From: Areca catechu | Taxonomy: Eukaryota; Streptophyta; Magnoliopsida; Arecales; Arecaceae | Reading direction: 5' to 3' | Assembly: GCA_021397845.1 (NCBI GenBank) | Contig: JAHSVC010000072.1 | Location: forward strand, 1,614,001-1,678,000 | Length of the DNA: 64,000 nucleotides | Shown here: positions 12,446 through 23,899 of the stretch, in pieces | How positions within the stretch are numbered: the stretch's first letter is position 1 | Layout of the letters: every line of letters starts with the position of its first letter | Notes under the pieces: generated by a model | What the model saw: only the letters and a program-made list of their open reading frames with translations | Told to the model about the DNA's origin: nothing | Databases searched by the model: none | Translations under genes and position numbers: made by a program

Positions 12446-12905
12446 CCACCCTCCAGAGCGAGACCTTCGGAGGCTAGTGCCCTACGGTCGAGGTTGAGCT
12501 CACCGCTCACCCACCGATGTGGAGCCTCTCTGAGCGCGCGTTCTGGACCGGGTCCGTCCTCCGCCCTCCTGAGCGAGACCCTTGGAGGCTAGTGCCCTGC
12601 GGTCGAGGTCGAGCTCACCGTTCACCCACCGATGTGGAGCCTCTCCGAGTACGCGCCCTTTGGACCGGGTCCGTCCTCCACCCTCCAGAGCGAGACCCTC
12701 GGAGGCTAGTGCCCTGCGGTCGAGATTGAACTCACTGCTCACCCACCGATGTGGAGCTTTTTCGAGCGCGCGCCCTCTAGATCGGGTCCATCCTCCGCCC
12801 TCCAGAGCGAGACCCTCGGAGCAAGTGCCCTGCGGTCGAGGTCGAGCTCACCGCTCACCCGCCGATGTGGAGCCTCTCCGAGCGCGCACCCTCTGGACCG
12901 GCCCG
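12446..12905. repeat. GC-rich tandem array, ~117-bp unit, about four copies
   Basis: The marker gagcgagacc recurs at 12456, 12571, 12688 and 12805 (spacing 115, 117, 117). Each unit carries ctagtgccct, cggtcgag, ctcaccg-like and cacccaccgatgtggagc phrases. Copies differ by substitutions and 1-3-bp indels. Confidence 0.9.
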
Positions 12906-13754
12906 CACTGTCCCCTCCTCCACCGAGGCGACCGCATGAACTTGGAGCAAGCCCAGCAATCCCAGGACACCGGCGAGCCACTCGAGGACCACAGAACGGC
13001 GCCCCCCATACCGCCATAACTACCTGCCCAACCGTACTTCCAGGAGATGGGCCAGCCAGAGAGCACACACCCCTAGGACGGCAGCCCCCGGATCGAGGCT
13101 CTGCCAGGCTTCTTGGAATGGGGTGACCGGAGAGAATGTTGGAGCGAATGAAAGCTTCCCCCATCACCTGTCAGGAAGACGTCTCGTCTACAGCACGGAA
13201 TCCCGCCGCATGTGCTGCTAATCCAGCGAGGATCCCGAGGCAAGCTTCAAACGACCAATTTTCAACTACAAAGAACAATCGTCACCCCCACGATGGGGAG
13301 GTAACATACCAGTAGCACCAAAATCACCACCAACAACACAAGCGCAAGCTCGACCAAGAGGGCGAAGCGCCACCACCAAAAAAAATCACAGCTGAGAGAA
13401 ACGAGGGAAACAAGGAGAAGCGAAGTGATAGGGACCCCTCTGTCCCCGCTATTAGTCTCCCCCAGTCACATTTTTACCTCCACACATCTCTCACTCCTCC
13501 TAGAGCGGAGTCCATCAAGAGGGCCCGACCAGGAGGATCTGTTCCCCTGGATTACACTGACTTGATCGTCGGAGTGCCCTGCCGGAAACCCCAGCCTAGG
13601 TCACTAACCCCTATTTCGCAAGTCTAGGAGCAGAGGACCGGCAGGCAACGAAGGGAGCGCACTCTGGCACCAGCAGCACTACGGGCCGCGACGGTCTTGG
13701 TAGCAACAATACCCATTGATTCGGATCATGACATCCATGTTTTATAAGGCCAAG

Positions 13755-13905
13755 AGATATTTTCATTATTGAAAAAAGTTCAAAATTTCAATGATGAAAA
13801 TATCCCTCATTATAACATCCTGTGCACAGAGTTATGATATCTTATTCATAAATAAGTATCATATAGAATGATATTTTCATCATTTAAACACGCATTTAAT
13901 ATCTG
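13755..13905. repeat. Inverted-repeat cluster, MITE-like remnant
   Basis: aatgatgaaaatatc at 13790-13804 is the exact reverse complement of gatattttcatcatt at 13870-13884. A further near copy (gatattttcattatt) lies at 13755-13769. A phrase just outside (acgcatttaatatc near 13893) recurs in direct orientation as atgcattcaatatc near 12104, on the far side of the GC-rich block, so the block may have entered an older short element. Confidence 0.6.
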
Positions 13906-13989
13906 CCATCCACGTGAAGTACCTAGACAGACCCACATCCTTCGGGTCGGCTCCATCTTCTTCGACCGGTTGTGCACTGTCCTGGGGCT

Positions 13990-14520
13990 TCCATGTGCAT
14001 TCGGCTAAGAAATTCGATAGTACCTGTGCTTTCATGGCTGATTTAGATTAGAAATTGATATCAAATTCACTCAATTTAATGGCCCACTTGGCATCCTTCC
14101 AGATGTGTCTGGGCAGCAAAGAATGGCTTTAAGGGATTGATCAGTCAGGACCACAGTGGTGTGGGCATGAAAATAGGATCGCAGGCGCTTTGCCGCAATC
14201 ACTAATGAGTAGATAAGCTTTTGCATCTTTGGATACCTTACTTCAGCATCATGCAAGACTTTGCTGATATAGTAAATCGGCTTCTGGAGGTCATTCATCT
14301 CCTTCCAGACGAGGACCGAACTAACGGCTTCGTCCATAGCAGAAAGGTATAAGTAAAGAGTCTCTCCTTCTTGAGGTTTAGAGAGCAGCGACGAGGCCTC
14401 CATATACTTCTTCAATTCTTCGAAGGCAAGACGGCAATCTTCCGTCCATTCAAAACTTCGAGACTGTCGGAGCACCTTGAAGAAAGGGAGACATTTTTTA
14501 GTCGATCGAAAATGAATCAA
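13990..14520 (-). pseudogene. gypsy RNase H region (broken)
   Basis: Reads LPFFKVLRQSRSFEWTEDCR at the connection, then the RNase H-like domain with LYLYLSAMDEAVSSVLV and LTDQSLKAIL. It directly follows the reverse transcriptase. Tat elements often carry a second RNase H and an integrase after this, but neither is present. Confidence 0.82.
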
Positions 14521-14693
14521 CTTAAGGAGGTGATTCTTCCCGTTAACTGTTGCACTTCCTTCTTGCAGGAAGGGTGTCTCATATTCTGAATGGCCTGGAT
14601 CTTTTCATGATTGGCTTCAATCCCCGTTTTGTCACAAGGAATTCCAAGAACTTACCTGACGTTACCTCGAAAGCACATTTTATTGATTCAGCT

Positions 14694-15260
14694 TCATTTG
14701 GTAACGTCGCAAGGCAGCAAATGATTCTTCCAGATCTTAATATGATCACCTGTAAGGAGACTTTTCACAATCATGTCATCCACATAGGCCTCCATGTTCC
14801 TTCCTAGACGTTCTTTGAACACTTTATTGATTAGCCTCTGGAACGTTGCCCTAGCATTCTTTAATCTAAATGGCATCATCTTATAACAGTAGAAGCCTTT
14901 TCTGTGATGAAGGCTATCTATTCATCTTGAGGATCCATTCGTATCTAGTTGTATCCAGAGAAGGCATCCATGAAGCTCAATAATTGATGGCCCGCAGTGG
15001 CATCGACCAGTTGGTCGATCTTCGATAAGAAAAAATCTATCTTTGGGGCAAGCTTTATTAAAGTTTGTATAATCGATGTAGATCCTCCACTTACCGTTAG
15101 CCTTCTTTACCATTACCACATTAGCGAGCCATTCAGGATAGTGGGTTTCTCGGATAAATCCAGCCTTGAGGAGCTTGCTTACTTCCTCGTCCATCGCCTT
15201 CTGCCTTTCGAGGGTAAAACTTCTCCTCTTCTGTCGGACCAGCCTATAATCAGAGGCCAC
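14694..15260 (-). pseudogene. gypsy reverse transcriptase (broken)
   Basis: 15260-14922 carries the fingers region (VSKLLKAGFIRETHYPEWLA, then VMVKKANGKWRIYIDYTNFN and KACPKD). 14879-14694 carries MMPFRLKNARATFQRLINKV and the catalytic AYVDDMIVKS. About 15 codons between the two pieces are frame-shifted. The YVDD catalytic pair is intact. Confidence 0.88.
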
Positions 15261-15707
15261 TTCCAGCCAATAAGTATTACTTCGGCTGAAATCCCAGCAT
15301 GTCTGAAGCTAACCAGGCGAAGACGTCGGCATATCCTTGAAAAAGCGGATCAGCTTTGATTTTGCTTCTTCATCAAGCAGACTCCCAATCTACACAGTCT
15401 TGGAGGGGTCTTCTTCGATTAATTGTACCGAAATAGTTTTCTCCATCGGCTCACCATAGTCTTCTGCCGGTCCCTTTGGTCCATTGGTCCAGGGTTATGA
15501 GATCAGTCGATTGTCTGTTTTGTATCACCGGACATTGTCGTGTAGTCTTTGGTCTCCTTTTGCTTCCTCGACCCGCTCCTAGTGGGGAAATGCACTAGGA
15601 GGAATAAGTTGATACTATGGCCTGAAATTTGTTTAAAGAGGGTCGTCCCAAGATTATATGTAGGTCGAAGGAGTTCGGACTACTATGAAGTTGATGGGAA
15701 GTGTCTT

Positions 15708-15959
15708 CTATCGGGGTTCGGTGCCGAGGGTCACAGGTAGCACTATTTCGCCCTCGACATCAACTTGATTGCCCTCAAACCCAGTCAGCGGCATAGGGAG
15801 TTTTTGTAACTTGTTTTCGGATAAACACATTCTAGATAACACATCGTAAAGTAAGACGTCCGCTGAGCTTCCATAATCAATTAAAATGCATCTTACATCA
15901 TAGTTGGCCATAATGGCCAATATTACAACTGGATCATCATGTGGGTGCTGAACTCCCAC
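15708..15959 (-). pseudogene. gypsy aspartic protease fragment
   Basis: Encodes the retropepsin core: VRCILIDYGSSADVLLYDVL, then the flap region and ILPVTLG-like strand. The family's active site is D-S/T-G; here it reads Asp-Tyr-Gly, a substitution at the catalytic triplet. The frame ends by drift just beyond. It lies between gag and reverse transcriptase, as expected. Confidence 0.8.
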
Positions 15960-16614
15960 AAGTCATCATCAAACAAAAGTATGGAGTTGTTATCCTTCAG
16001 CCATTTCGGAGCATCGTCTTCGGCTCTCCTCCAGTTGGTTGGCCGATGTAGCATTTCCACCTTCCATCCATGGGTCTTTTGTTAGATAATTCAATTTCTT
16101 TAGGGGCCCTCTAGGGGACCGTAGCCTCAGGCCGAGGTTTTGGACGACCGACGTCCCATCCTAACCCCTCTTGATCATGATTAGATCTTCAATGGCATCC
16201 TTGAGTTGGATGCAGTCCTTAGTGTTGTGGCCGTGGTTCTAGTGGTATCGGCAATATTTGTTCCTGTTTCTCGTGGAAGAGGACGCTTCATGGGATGCGG
16301 CCGTTGGAGATAGCTTTCTTTTTCTATCTCCATCAGAATCTCTCTCTAGGAAGATTGAGGGAGTGTAGGAGTCAATCTTCCATCCGGTGCTTTGGCTTGG
16401 GACTCCGTCGTCGGGTATATTTTGTTGTTGTTGTTTGGGTGCAGGGAAATTCAGCTCCTTTTGTTCTTCTTCTCGAATAGATTTTCCTTCAGCCAGTCAT
16501 CGGTTTGCTACTTGCTCTTCGCATCAGCATATTCTGCTCTTAACGGAGCTCAACATAGCTTGTTGAGAATCTTTATCTAAGGAGAAGGTGAGCCTGGATT
16601 ATCGGAGCCCCTTC

Positions 16615-17469
16615 TTAAGAGCAGACATGGCTACGTACTCGTTGAGATCGGAGATCTTGAGAGTAGCCGAATTGAATCTGGAGATATAGTCTCGAAGGCT
16701 CTCTCCCTTTTCTGATAAAGGAGGAATAGGTGTTCGTGTTCGGGGCATCTTGCGGCGAGTCCTGAATGTAGGATAACAATTTTTCCAATTCAGAAAAGAA
16801 ATCGATGGTACCTGGGCGTATGCTCGAATACCACATCCGCGCTGCCTTCTTCAGGGTAGCGAGAAAGGCGAGGTAGTGCAGTGCATCAGAGGCTCCTTGA
16901 ATCATCATGTGGGTTTTGAAAACTTCCAGATGATCCAGCGGGTCAGTAGTCCCATCATAAGGCTCCATTTAAGAAACCCTGAAATGCCGAGGATAATTTC
17001 GGCCATGATGCGATGGGTGAACGAGAGACGTGAGCGTATGCCACAAACTCGCCGTCCTTCTTCTGATCATTGAGCCTCGCAACTGGGATTCAAGGGCCTT
17101 GATCTTTTCGTCATAGTCAAGGCTGGCTTCTTTCGGTACATCTCTTAGGAGTGGAGTCGTCTTCGAGGAGATAGAGAGAGATCGTCTAGATCTCTTTCCC
17201 CTCGGTGGGGCATCGATCGGCTTCGGATGCCGGGAGCTCGGCCTTCGGAGAAAGCCGATCACGGGGGGAAAATCAGGTAGACTCAAGATGCTGGTCTCCC
17301 TTCCCTCGAGACCGATGATGTGTCTGGGGTGGTTGGCAGGTGCCCCACCTGGGAAAGCTGTATTCTGAAAATTCTGAACCATGATTGTCAAAGCGTCAAC
17401 CCGGTTCAGAAGAGCCTCAAACTGTTGTTGTCCCACCACAAGTGTGGGAGGTGGAATATTGTTCTCCAC
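16615..17469 (-). pseudogene. gypsy gag (broken)
   Basis: Two frames carry it. The N-terminal part (17469-16969) starts MENNIPPPTLVVGQQQFEAL and is rich in charged and coiled-coil-like sequence. After a frame change, 16968-16615 carries MEPYDGTTDPLDHLEVFKTH, the opening of the Retrotrans_gag capsid domain, with the aromatic MWY motif further on. Gag forms the particle that packages the element RNA. A nucleocapsid region should follow at about 16600-16200 but is too decayed to read. Confidence 0.75.
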
Positions 17470-17635
17470 CGGGAGTCATTCTGAGACGGAGGACGGCCCT
17501 TGCTTGTCAAAGTGTTTTGAGTTTTTCCTTTCGCCATTAGGATTTCTTCACACTCTCATTTCTCAATGAGGGAGCTACCAGTAGGTGGTAAGTCTAAGCT
17601 ACTACAGACTGTCAACACCCACTTGTCTGCAAGCC

Positions 17636-17656
17636 TCCCTACCTGGCGCTCCAATC
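17636..17656 (-). other. Primer-binding-site region of the gypsy element
   Basis: Immediately inside the LTR end the minus strand reads gattggagcgccaggtaggg, which resembles the ttggcgcc-type primer sites of Tat elements. The tRNA matched is not certain. Confidence 0.45.
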
Positions 17657-18445
17657 TGTTGATGTGGAACCTTCGTCGACCAGGAGGAGCCGCTGGATTG
17701 TCGGTTCGCTCCCCTTGGTGGTACCTGTAAAACAGGCCCTGACCAGATTTTCTTCGATGGGAGACACTTCGATGTCTAAATTAGAGAGGAAGATTGCAGC
17801 AACAGAATGGAGAGTTTCTGAAGAGGAAGATAATGAAAATATTCTCTTTCCAGCTTGTCTAGCATACCTTGGGTGTCTCCTCTTACCAGTATTTATAGTT
17901 GTCCCGCCAGAATATGGTTGGCTCACCTATCTATGGTTAGGACGGGATTAATAACTTTATCCTGCATATAACCATATAGTGCCAGTCAGTTCTGACAGTC
18001 TAGAGTCATTGGAGCTAAAGTTAGTGATCACGTGGCCACCTCGATATGGCTACGATTGGAGGTAGTGGCATGCAGTTGATCATAACAACTATACCCATGT
18101 TCAAAGACTGGATCAACCGAGATTCGCTTTCGAGCTTCTTCTTCAGGAAGGGCTGGCGTTGAATCGACAGACTATCTTCGAGTTTATCTTCCGCAAAACA
18201 AGCCGAAGGCACCTCTGTCATTTGCATCGGTGTTCTTTCTTTCAGAATGGGTGTAAAATGAAGCGCCGGTTGTTTTCGGATCAGTATTCTTCGGATCGGC
18301 CCTCTTTAGCTGATGTACAGAAGACTGGTCGAGTGTGGCGGTAGTAATCTTCGGACTAACGCCTTCGGCTAGGCCGAAGACTGGCCCCAGGTGCTCCGGA
18401 AGTTGGTGACGGTTGAGCCGATAATTAGTCCATGTTGCATTGACA
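17657..18445 (-). repeat. 5' LTR of the Tat-type gypsy element
   Basis: On the minus strand it would start tgtcaatgcaac (18445) and end ccacatcaaca (17657). The boundaries are inferred from TG...CA ends and the position of the downstream primer-site region. No second copy exists in the window, so they cannot be confirmed by LTR comparison. Confidence 0.5.
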
Positions 18446-19052
18446 TATCATAACATATATTTTATTAAAATGAGACATACATAGTAAGCCATTTAAGATG
18501 TTCCTGCATTTCTGCTCTATCCATGGCATAACTCTATACATTTCTCTATCTTAGTTTCAAATATGTGATGTGGCATCCTGAGTACCGTCTCGTGCATCCT
18601 GCGCTCCATCCTAATATCAAGAAAAAATAATTATTTTTTAAATATTTTACTGTAGTGATATAAAAACAAAATCATGCGGCTATACGCTTTGCAGCTCTCT
18701 GTACCGGTTTCTATATGTTGGCAGCTATCATTATCTATATTGCATATACTGAATGCAGCCATCATAAGCATTGTTTCAATGATAATATACGAAGATATGT
18801 ACTGTATGATAAGTTATTGAAACTAGCTAGCAACCGTGATTATCTACATACAGGTACGAATACCTCTTAAGATAATATCTTACCAATATTTTTTTCTTTT
18901 TCTCCACGAAAATCGAGCTAACCCACCGTAAACATACTTTCGAGTAATTTGATATAAACATAATCCAATCTCATATTCTACGATTTTTAGTAATTGTATT
19001 GGTCCAACCGCCATTTTTTAGAATTTGTATCAATGATCCGATTCCGAATAGA
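18446..19052. other. AT-rich DNA between the gypsy element and the LINE
   Basis: No open frame or motif that I can support. Confidence 0.5.
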
Positions 19053-19206
19053 TTTTTTTTTTTTTTTTTGTTGAACAGATAGCTTATATTACTTTCTTGA
19101 AAATATACAATCCAAATTACTGCATACAAAATATGCCTAAACTGTACAGATAAACGATCAAAGAGGAACACAGGATTCTCCCGAATGATGAACCAAAAGA
19201 GGCCGC

Positions 19207-22200
19207 TCAGTCGGCTACATAATTAGTTCCCGATAGGACCTGACGGACAATGAGCCCAGAGCAATGATGAAGCATCATCCCAATATCTCGAAGGATGGGG
19301 ATAGTAGGCGTATCCCTGATAGCCTTCTGGATCCAGGAGATAATCGTACATGAATCACCTTCAATGACGAGGCGATGCAATTTGAGGATCCTCAGGCATA
19401 CTTGATACCCATCCAAGCATCATAAAGCTCTGCCTGGGGGACAGTTTGTTCCACTAACTTGGAACCCCCATAGCAATAAAGTGGCCGCCGAAGATCTGAT
19501 GACAAACGCCGCTCCTGCCATCCGTCCTCTAACACTCCCATCAGAGTTGATAGTAACATACTCCTGAGGAAGGGCTCCAGAGACCAGGATCCGGTGAAGC
19601 GCTCGAGGAGCTGAACCGGAGCCCCAGAAGTCAGGCATAGTCACCATCGAACGATGATACTCCTCAGCCTGAGCCTAGCTCTTTCGAATATGAAAGTAGG
19701 AGAGCTAGTCTCAGACCTGAAGATAGTAGCATTCGGGAGATCTATAGTGATAAGCCAGATAAGCAAGCAGGTCCTGGACGGTGTAGATCGGGGACCGCAA
19801 ATAGAAAGAGAAGTAGTGAGGACCGTCTTCGGTATACAGAAGGGCCCTAAAGCCCGCCAGAGTCTATACCCGCCTTGCCCTTAAACAAAGAAATAACACT
19901 GTCTAGGATTCCTCCGGATCATCACAATCGGACAGGAGGGGGGTATACGAAACTCCCGAGAGTTCAGAAGAGACCTCGTAGGCAGGCGTCGCCTCATGAC
20001 CTTCCACAAAAGAGGCAGACCCTCGGATAAACAGTTTAAAGCCCAGATCCGCCTCCTTGCTCAGTATCATGCTGAGCAGGATGATAGATGTTGTAGAGGT
20101 CCGACAAAGGGGCAGTGGTGAAGAGGAAGGGCCCCAAACTGTGATATCCTGGCAAGGAAACAGAGGTAGAGCTATTGATAGGGATCCTCTCCTTCAAAGG
20201 CTCTCCAAAATAGCAAGAGATGAGTGAGAATTCCAGGTCTGCATCCCCGAGATGATAAGATCACTGACCATCCAGGCTTCGGGCAGATCCGGGGGACACA
20301 AAGGTAGGCCATATAAAGGAAAATATCAGAAATTCAACCAGTGTCCACACTCTGACAGATTTGCCATCCCCTACCGTCCATTCTGAAATAGGAAAAAACC
20401 CCGAATACGTCTAATGATCTCCTTCCAGAATAAGGCGACCCACAAGAAGAGGGCACAACTTGACCCCCCTGAAGGAAAGTAGTATCATATCTGGCTCGCA
20501 TAACCGACGCCCACAACCCGGTCGGGTTAAGGACCAAATTCGTAGCATGACGAGCCAGCAGAGCCTCCCTCCTACTGAGAAGTGAAAATACGCCAAGGCC
20601 ACCCTCCCGATTGGCTGGCACACAGAGTGCCAGCCAACAAGGTTAATGCCCCTGGTCGCTGCATTGGATCTCCATAAAAAGGCTCGAAGAATCTGCTCTA
20701 CCTTCTCCACCGTGGCCTTAGGGATAATGACATTGGCCAACAGATAGATGGGGAGAGAAGAGAGAACAGATCTAATCAAAGTGAGTCTGCCCATTGCCGA
20801 CAATGCCCTTCCCTGCCATCCCTCAACCCTCTCCTGAACCGCCTGCACCATGATACGAGACTCATCTTTGCAGAGGCGGCCGCCCGAAATGGGAACACCA
20901 AGATGGTGAATAGGCCCCTCCTTGTTCCGAATCCCGAGAATAGAGACGATGGCAGAACGAGTACAGGTAGGAATCTTAGAGGAGAAATGGATCTCAGACT
21001 TTTCGAGGTTAATAGACTGCCCAGAAGCTAAGCAGTAATCTAACATAACCCTACGGTACCCCCGAGCAGTTTCTTCCGTCGCCTTGCCCAGAAGTAAACG
21101 GTCATTAGCAAAGAGAAGATGGGAGATAGGACGTACCGTCAACAACGCAAAGTAAGGGTGGATGGAAGAATCCCTGATTTCCTCCCGCAGGCCCTGGAGA
21201 GGGCGTCTGCAGCAATAATAAAAAGGTAGGGAGACAACGGACAACCCTGACGAAGGCCAACAGTGGAATGAAAGAAATCGAGGGCGATCCATTCAGAAGA
21301 ATAGAGAACGACGGGCCCATAATGCAATGCATGATCCTGGATGTCCACAGCAGGTGGAAGCCAAAATCATACAAAGATTGCTGAAGAAAGGTCCATCTCA
21401 CCCGATCATAAGCTCTCTCCATGTCCAGCTTGATTGCCATCAGAGGGGCTCGAGGGGATGCCTTCGCATATCATGCATAAATTCCTGGGCAAGCAAGATA
21501 TTGTCCGATATTCCTCGACCCCCGATAAACGCTTCCTGCTGAGGGGAGATGATCCCGGGGAGGATAGGCTTCATTCTTAGAGCCATCAGCTTGACATATA
21601 TCTTATAAAGAGTTGTACATAAGCTGATAGGTCGGAAATGGGAAGGATGAGAAGTCTGGGGACGCTTGGGAACAAGCATGACAAAGGTTTGCTTCCACCT
21701 GTCCGGCATCCGGCCCATAAGGAAAAAGAGTTGAACTGCCGAAACCACTTCCCTTCTGATGATATCCCAATATCTTCTGAAAAACAGCGAAGGAAAACCA
21801 TCTGGACCAGGAGCCTTATCCTCCGCCATAGAGCATAACACCATGCGAACTTCATCCTCAGACACCGGAGCAAGGAGCCTGTCATTTTGATCCTGCGAAA
21901 CAATCCTGTCCAGTACCGGAGTCTAGAAATAAGGAGGATCAGTCACATTTGACATCCATTTGGACCTGAAAAAAACCACCACCTCCTGTAGAATATCCTG
22001 TTCACTATCAACCAACCCCCATCATCAGTCCTGAGAGCTCGAATCCGATTTCGATGTCTCCTGACAATAGTGGCATGATGGAAGAAGTGAGAATTCCTAT
22101 CGCCCTAAGCCAACCACTGTACCCTGAATTTCTGTCTCAAGAGGGTTTCTTGTTGAGCCAAAAGAGAGTTATAGGAAGCTAGCCCAGAACGCAGCATGGA

Positions 22201-23174
22201 GAGATCTTCATCATTGAGACCCCCCTGAGTATCTTCCTTACATTGCAAGTCATGAATCATCTTTTCCATCTCAGCCAGACGGTCAAAGATATTTCCTACT
22301 TCCACCTTGTTCCATTTTCTCAGACGGCGCTTGAGAAGCTCCAATCTACGAGTAATGCGATACTGAGCATTACCTCTGATAGGTATTCTCCAGACCTCCC
22401 TGACCACTTCCCAGGAATTTGGGTAAGAAAGCCAAATTATTTCAAATCTAAATGGCATCTGAATAGGGGGAAGGTAGGTGGTGGTCATCAGAATCGGACA
22501 GTGATCCGAGGCGATCCTGTCCAAATGCCGAACCGAGAACTTGGGATGCATCTGAAGCCATGACATAGTAGCAACCGCTCTGTCTAGCCTTTCCTAGACC
22601 CGAGCCCTCCCTGATCTGTTGTTGCACCAGGTGTAACTATTTTCCAGAAATCCCACATCGATAAGGCCATTGGAGTCCAAAAAATACGTAAACTCCTAGT
22701 GGCCACGTTTTGGGAAAAGGGGGTCCCTCCTCGCTTCTCCTCTACTTTGGTGATGCAGTTGAAATCCCCAATAACAATCGTTGGGAATCCCTGATCAATG
22801 ACCTGAGACACCTCATTCCAGAGATATCTTCATCCTTATAACAAGTACTAGCATAAACAGCCGACAGGATCCAAGATGGCCCATTATCTTCTGAGATAAC
22901 CATAATTGCATTCTGCTCCGACTTATAGAAACATCAATCCGAGCACCAGTTGTATCCCAAGCTACCACTATACCCCTCGATAAATCCCTGGAATCAATAG
23001 CATAATGATTCCAGGCTCTGGAAGGCATCGACAGATCCTGTGTAATGATTGACCAGAAAGACGTGTTTCCAAAATAATACAAATATCAGGATGATGAAGA
23101 AGATGTAACCTACGAAAAGTAGAGGCAAAGAAAGGTTTTCCTGCCCCTCTAGCATTCCACGATAATATCTTCAT
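19207..23174 (-). pseudogene. LINE ORF2: endonuclease, reverse transcriptase, RNase H (broken)
   Basis: Starts MKILSWNARGAGKPFFASTF, the APE-type endonuclease opening; GDFN (about 22765) and SDHCP (about 22505) follow. Reverse transcriptase motifs: DKAPGPDGFPSLFF, HFRPISLCTTLYKI, QEAFIGGRGISDNILLAQEF, KLDMERAYDRVRWTFL, then LLFANDRLLL at the catalytic site, where the family has F/Y-A-D-D. A thumb/connection region with LSAMGRLTLIRSVLSSLPIY follows. The C-terminal RNase H has INSDGSVRG and LVIEGDSCTIISWI. About 1,320 codon-equivalents, normal for the family, but split by roughly a dozen frame changes, and the catalytic ADD reads Ala-Asn-Asp. The element is dead in place. Confidence 0.9.
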
Positions 23175-23899
23175 ACAAAGGAAACCTAACCCCTGAACAC
23201 CCCTCCCCAGAGGGGTTCCCAGAACTGCCCTCTCCAGCACCAGGCTTAGGGTCAACCACGTCAACTTCGAGACATCCGTCTCTTGAAATAAGGCCACCTT
23301 CAATTGTCCAACAATATCATCATAATCCAGGTTCTTCAGTCCACCCCAATGCTGATCGGAATAGAGCCCATAGCAGGCAGCCCACCCTCCTGAATAACTT
23401 GATCAGAAGCAATCAGAGAAGACAACCCCCCTTCTTAAACTTCTTTTCACCCAGCCTCCCTTCCTGCCCATCCAGGGCCAACACCTCCTGAGAGAACACC
23501 CCAACAACTCCCTTCTTCAGCTCTAAAACTTCAGAAGAGGACCCTTAACATCCACCCCTGAGACACCCTGAACCACTACCCCTGAGACATCCTGAAGGAT
23601 AGCCTTACCCCTTGATCCTCCACCCCCAGTAACACCCCCCCTCCCTCATGTACACCCTCCCCTGGCCCTGATAACATCGAGCCTTTCCCCTTCAGAACTT
23701 CCCGTCCCAACCCACCTCCCTTCGACTCAGTCACAGCAGAACCCAGCACACCCCCACTCACTCCCTGAACCCCTGCGCTCCTCTTGTCCACCTCCGCCCA
23801 ACCAAGAACCACCTTCTTGCCCCTAGTCACCCCCCGGAGCGCCCACCCACAACCACGCCAGAAACCCCACCCCCCTTCCAACAGAAAGACCAACTTTAG

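Larger units (their letters stand above)
12194..13731. other. GC-rich block of unknown origin in AT-rich surroundings
   Basis: Base composition changes sharply at about 12200 and again at about 13720. Long overlapping open frames occur on both strands but are made of the tandem repeats (Arg/Pro/Ala-rich) and match nothing I know, so I do not call them genes. The block is bounded by similar 9-mers, ggattatga at 12194 and ggatcatga at 13723 (8 of 9 match), which might be a target duplication, but I see no matching terminal inverted repeats. It could be part of an LTR, a gene-fragment-carrying transposon or a GC-rich satellite remnant. Confidence 0.35.
13920..18445 (-). mobile_element. Ty3/gypsy LTR retrotransposon, Tat-type, 3'-truncated
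   Basis: On the minus strand the order is LTR (about 18445-17657), primer site region, gag, protease, reverse transcriptase, RNase H. The coding order and the phrase YVDDMIVKS preceded by LINKVFKERLGRNMEAYV match the Tat/Ogre branch of Ty3/gypsy. Everything after RNase H (integrase and 3' LTR) is missing: recognisable sequence stops at about 13920, next to the inverted-repeat cluster. All frames are broken, so it cannot move by itself. Confidence 0.85.

Noticed and set aside
12184..13167. Long overlapping open frames on both strands (up to 145 codons), Arg/Pro-rich
   Set aside because: They follow the tandem repeat and exist on both strands because of high GC; no protein motif.
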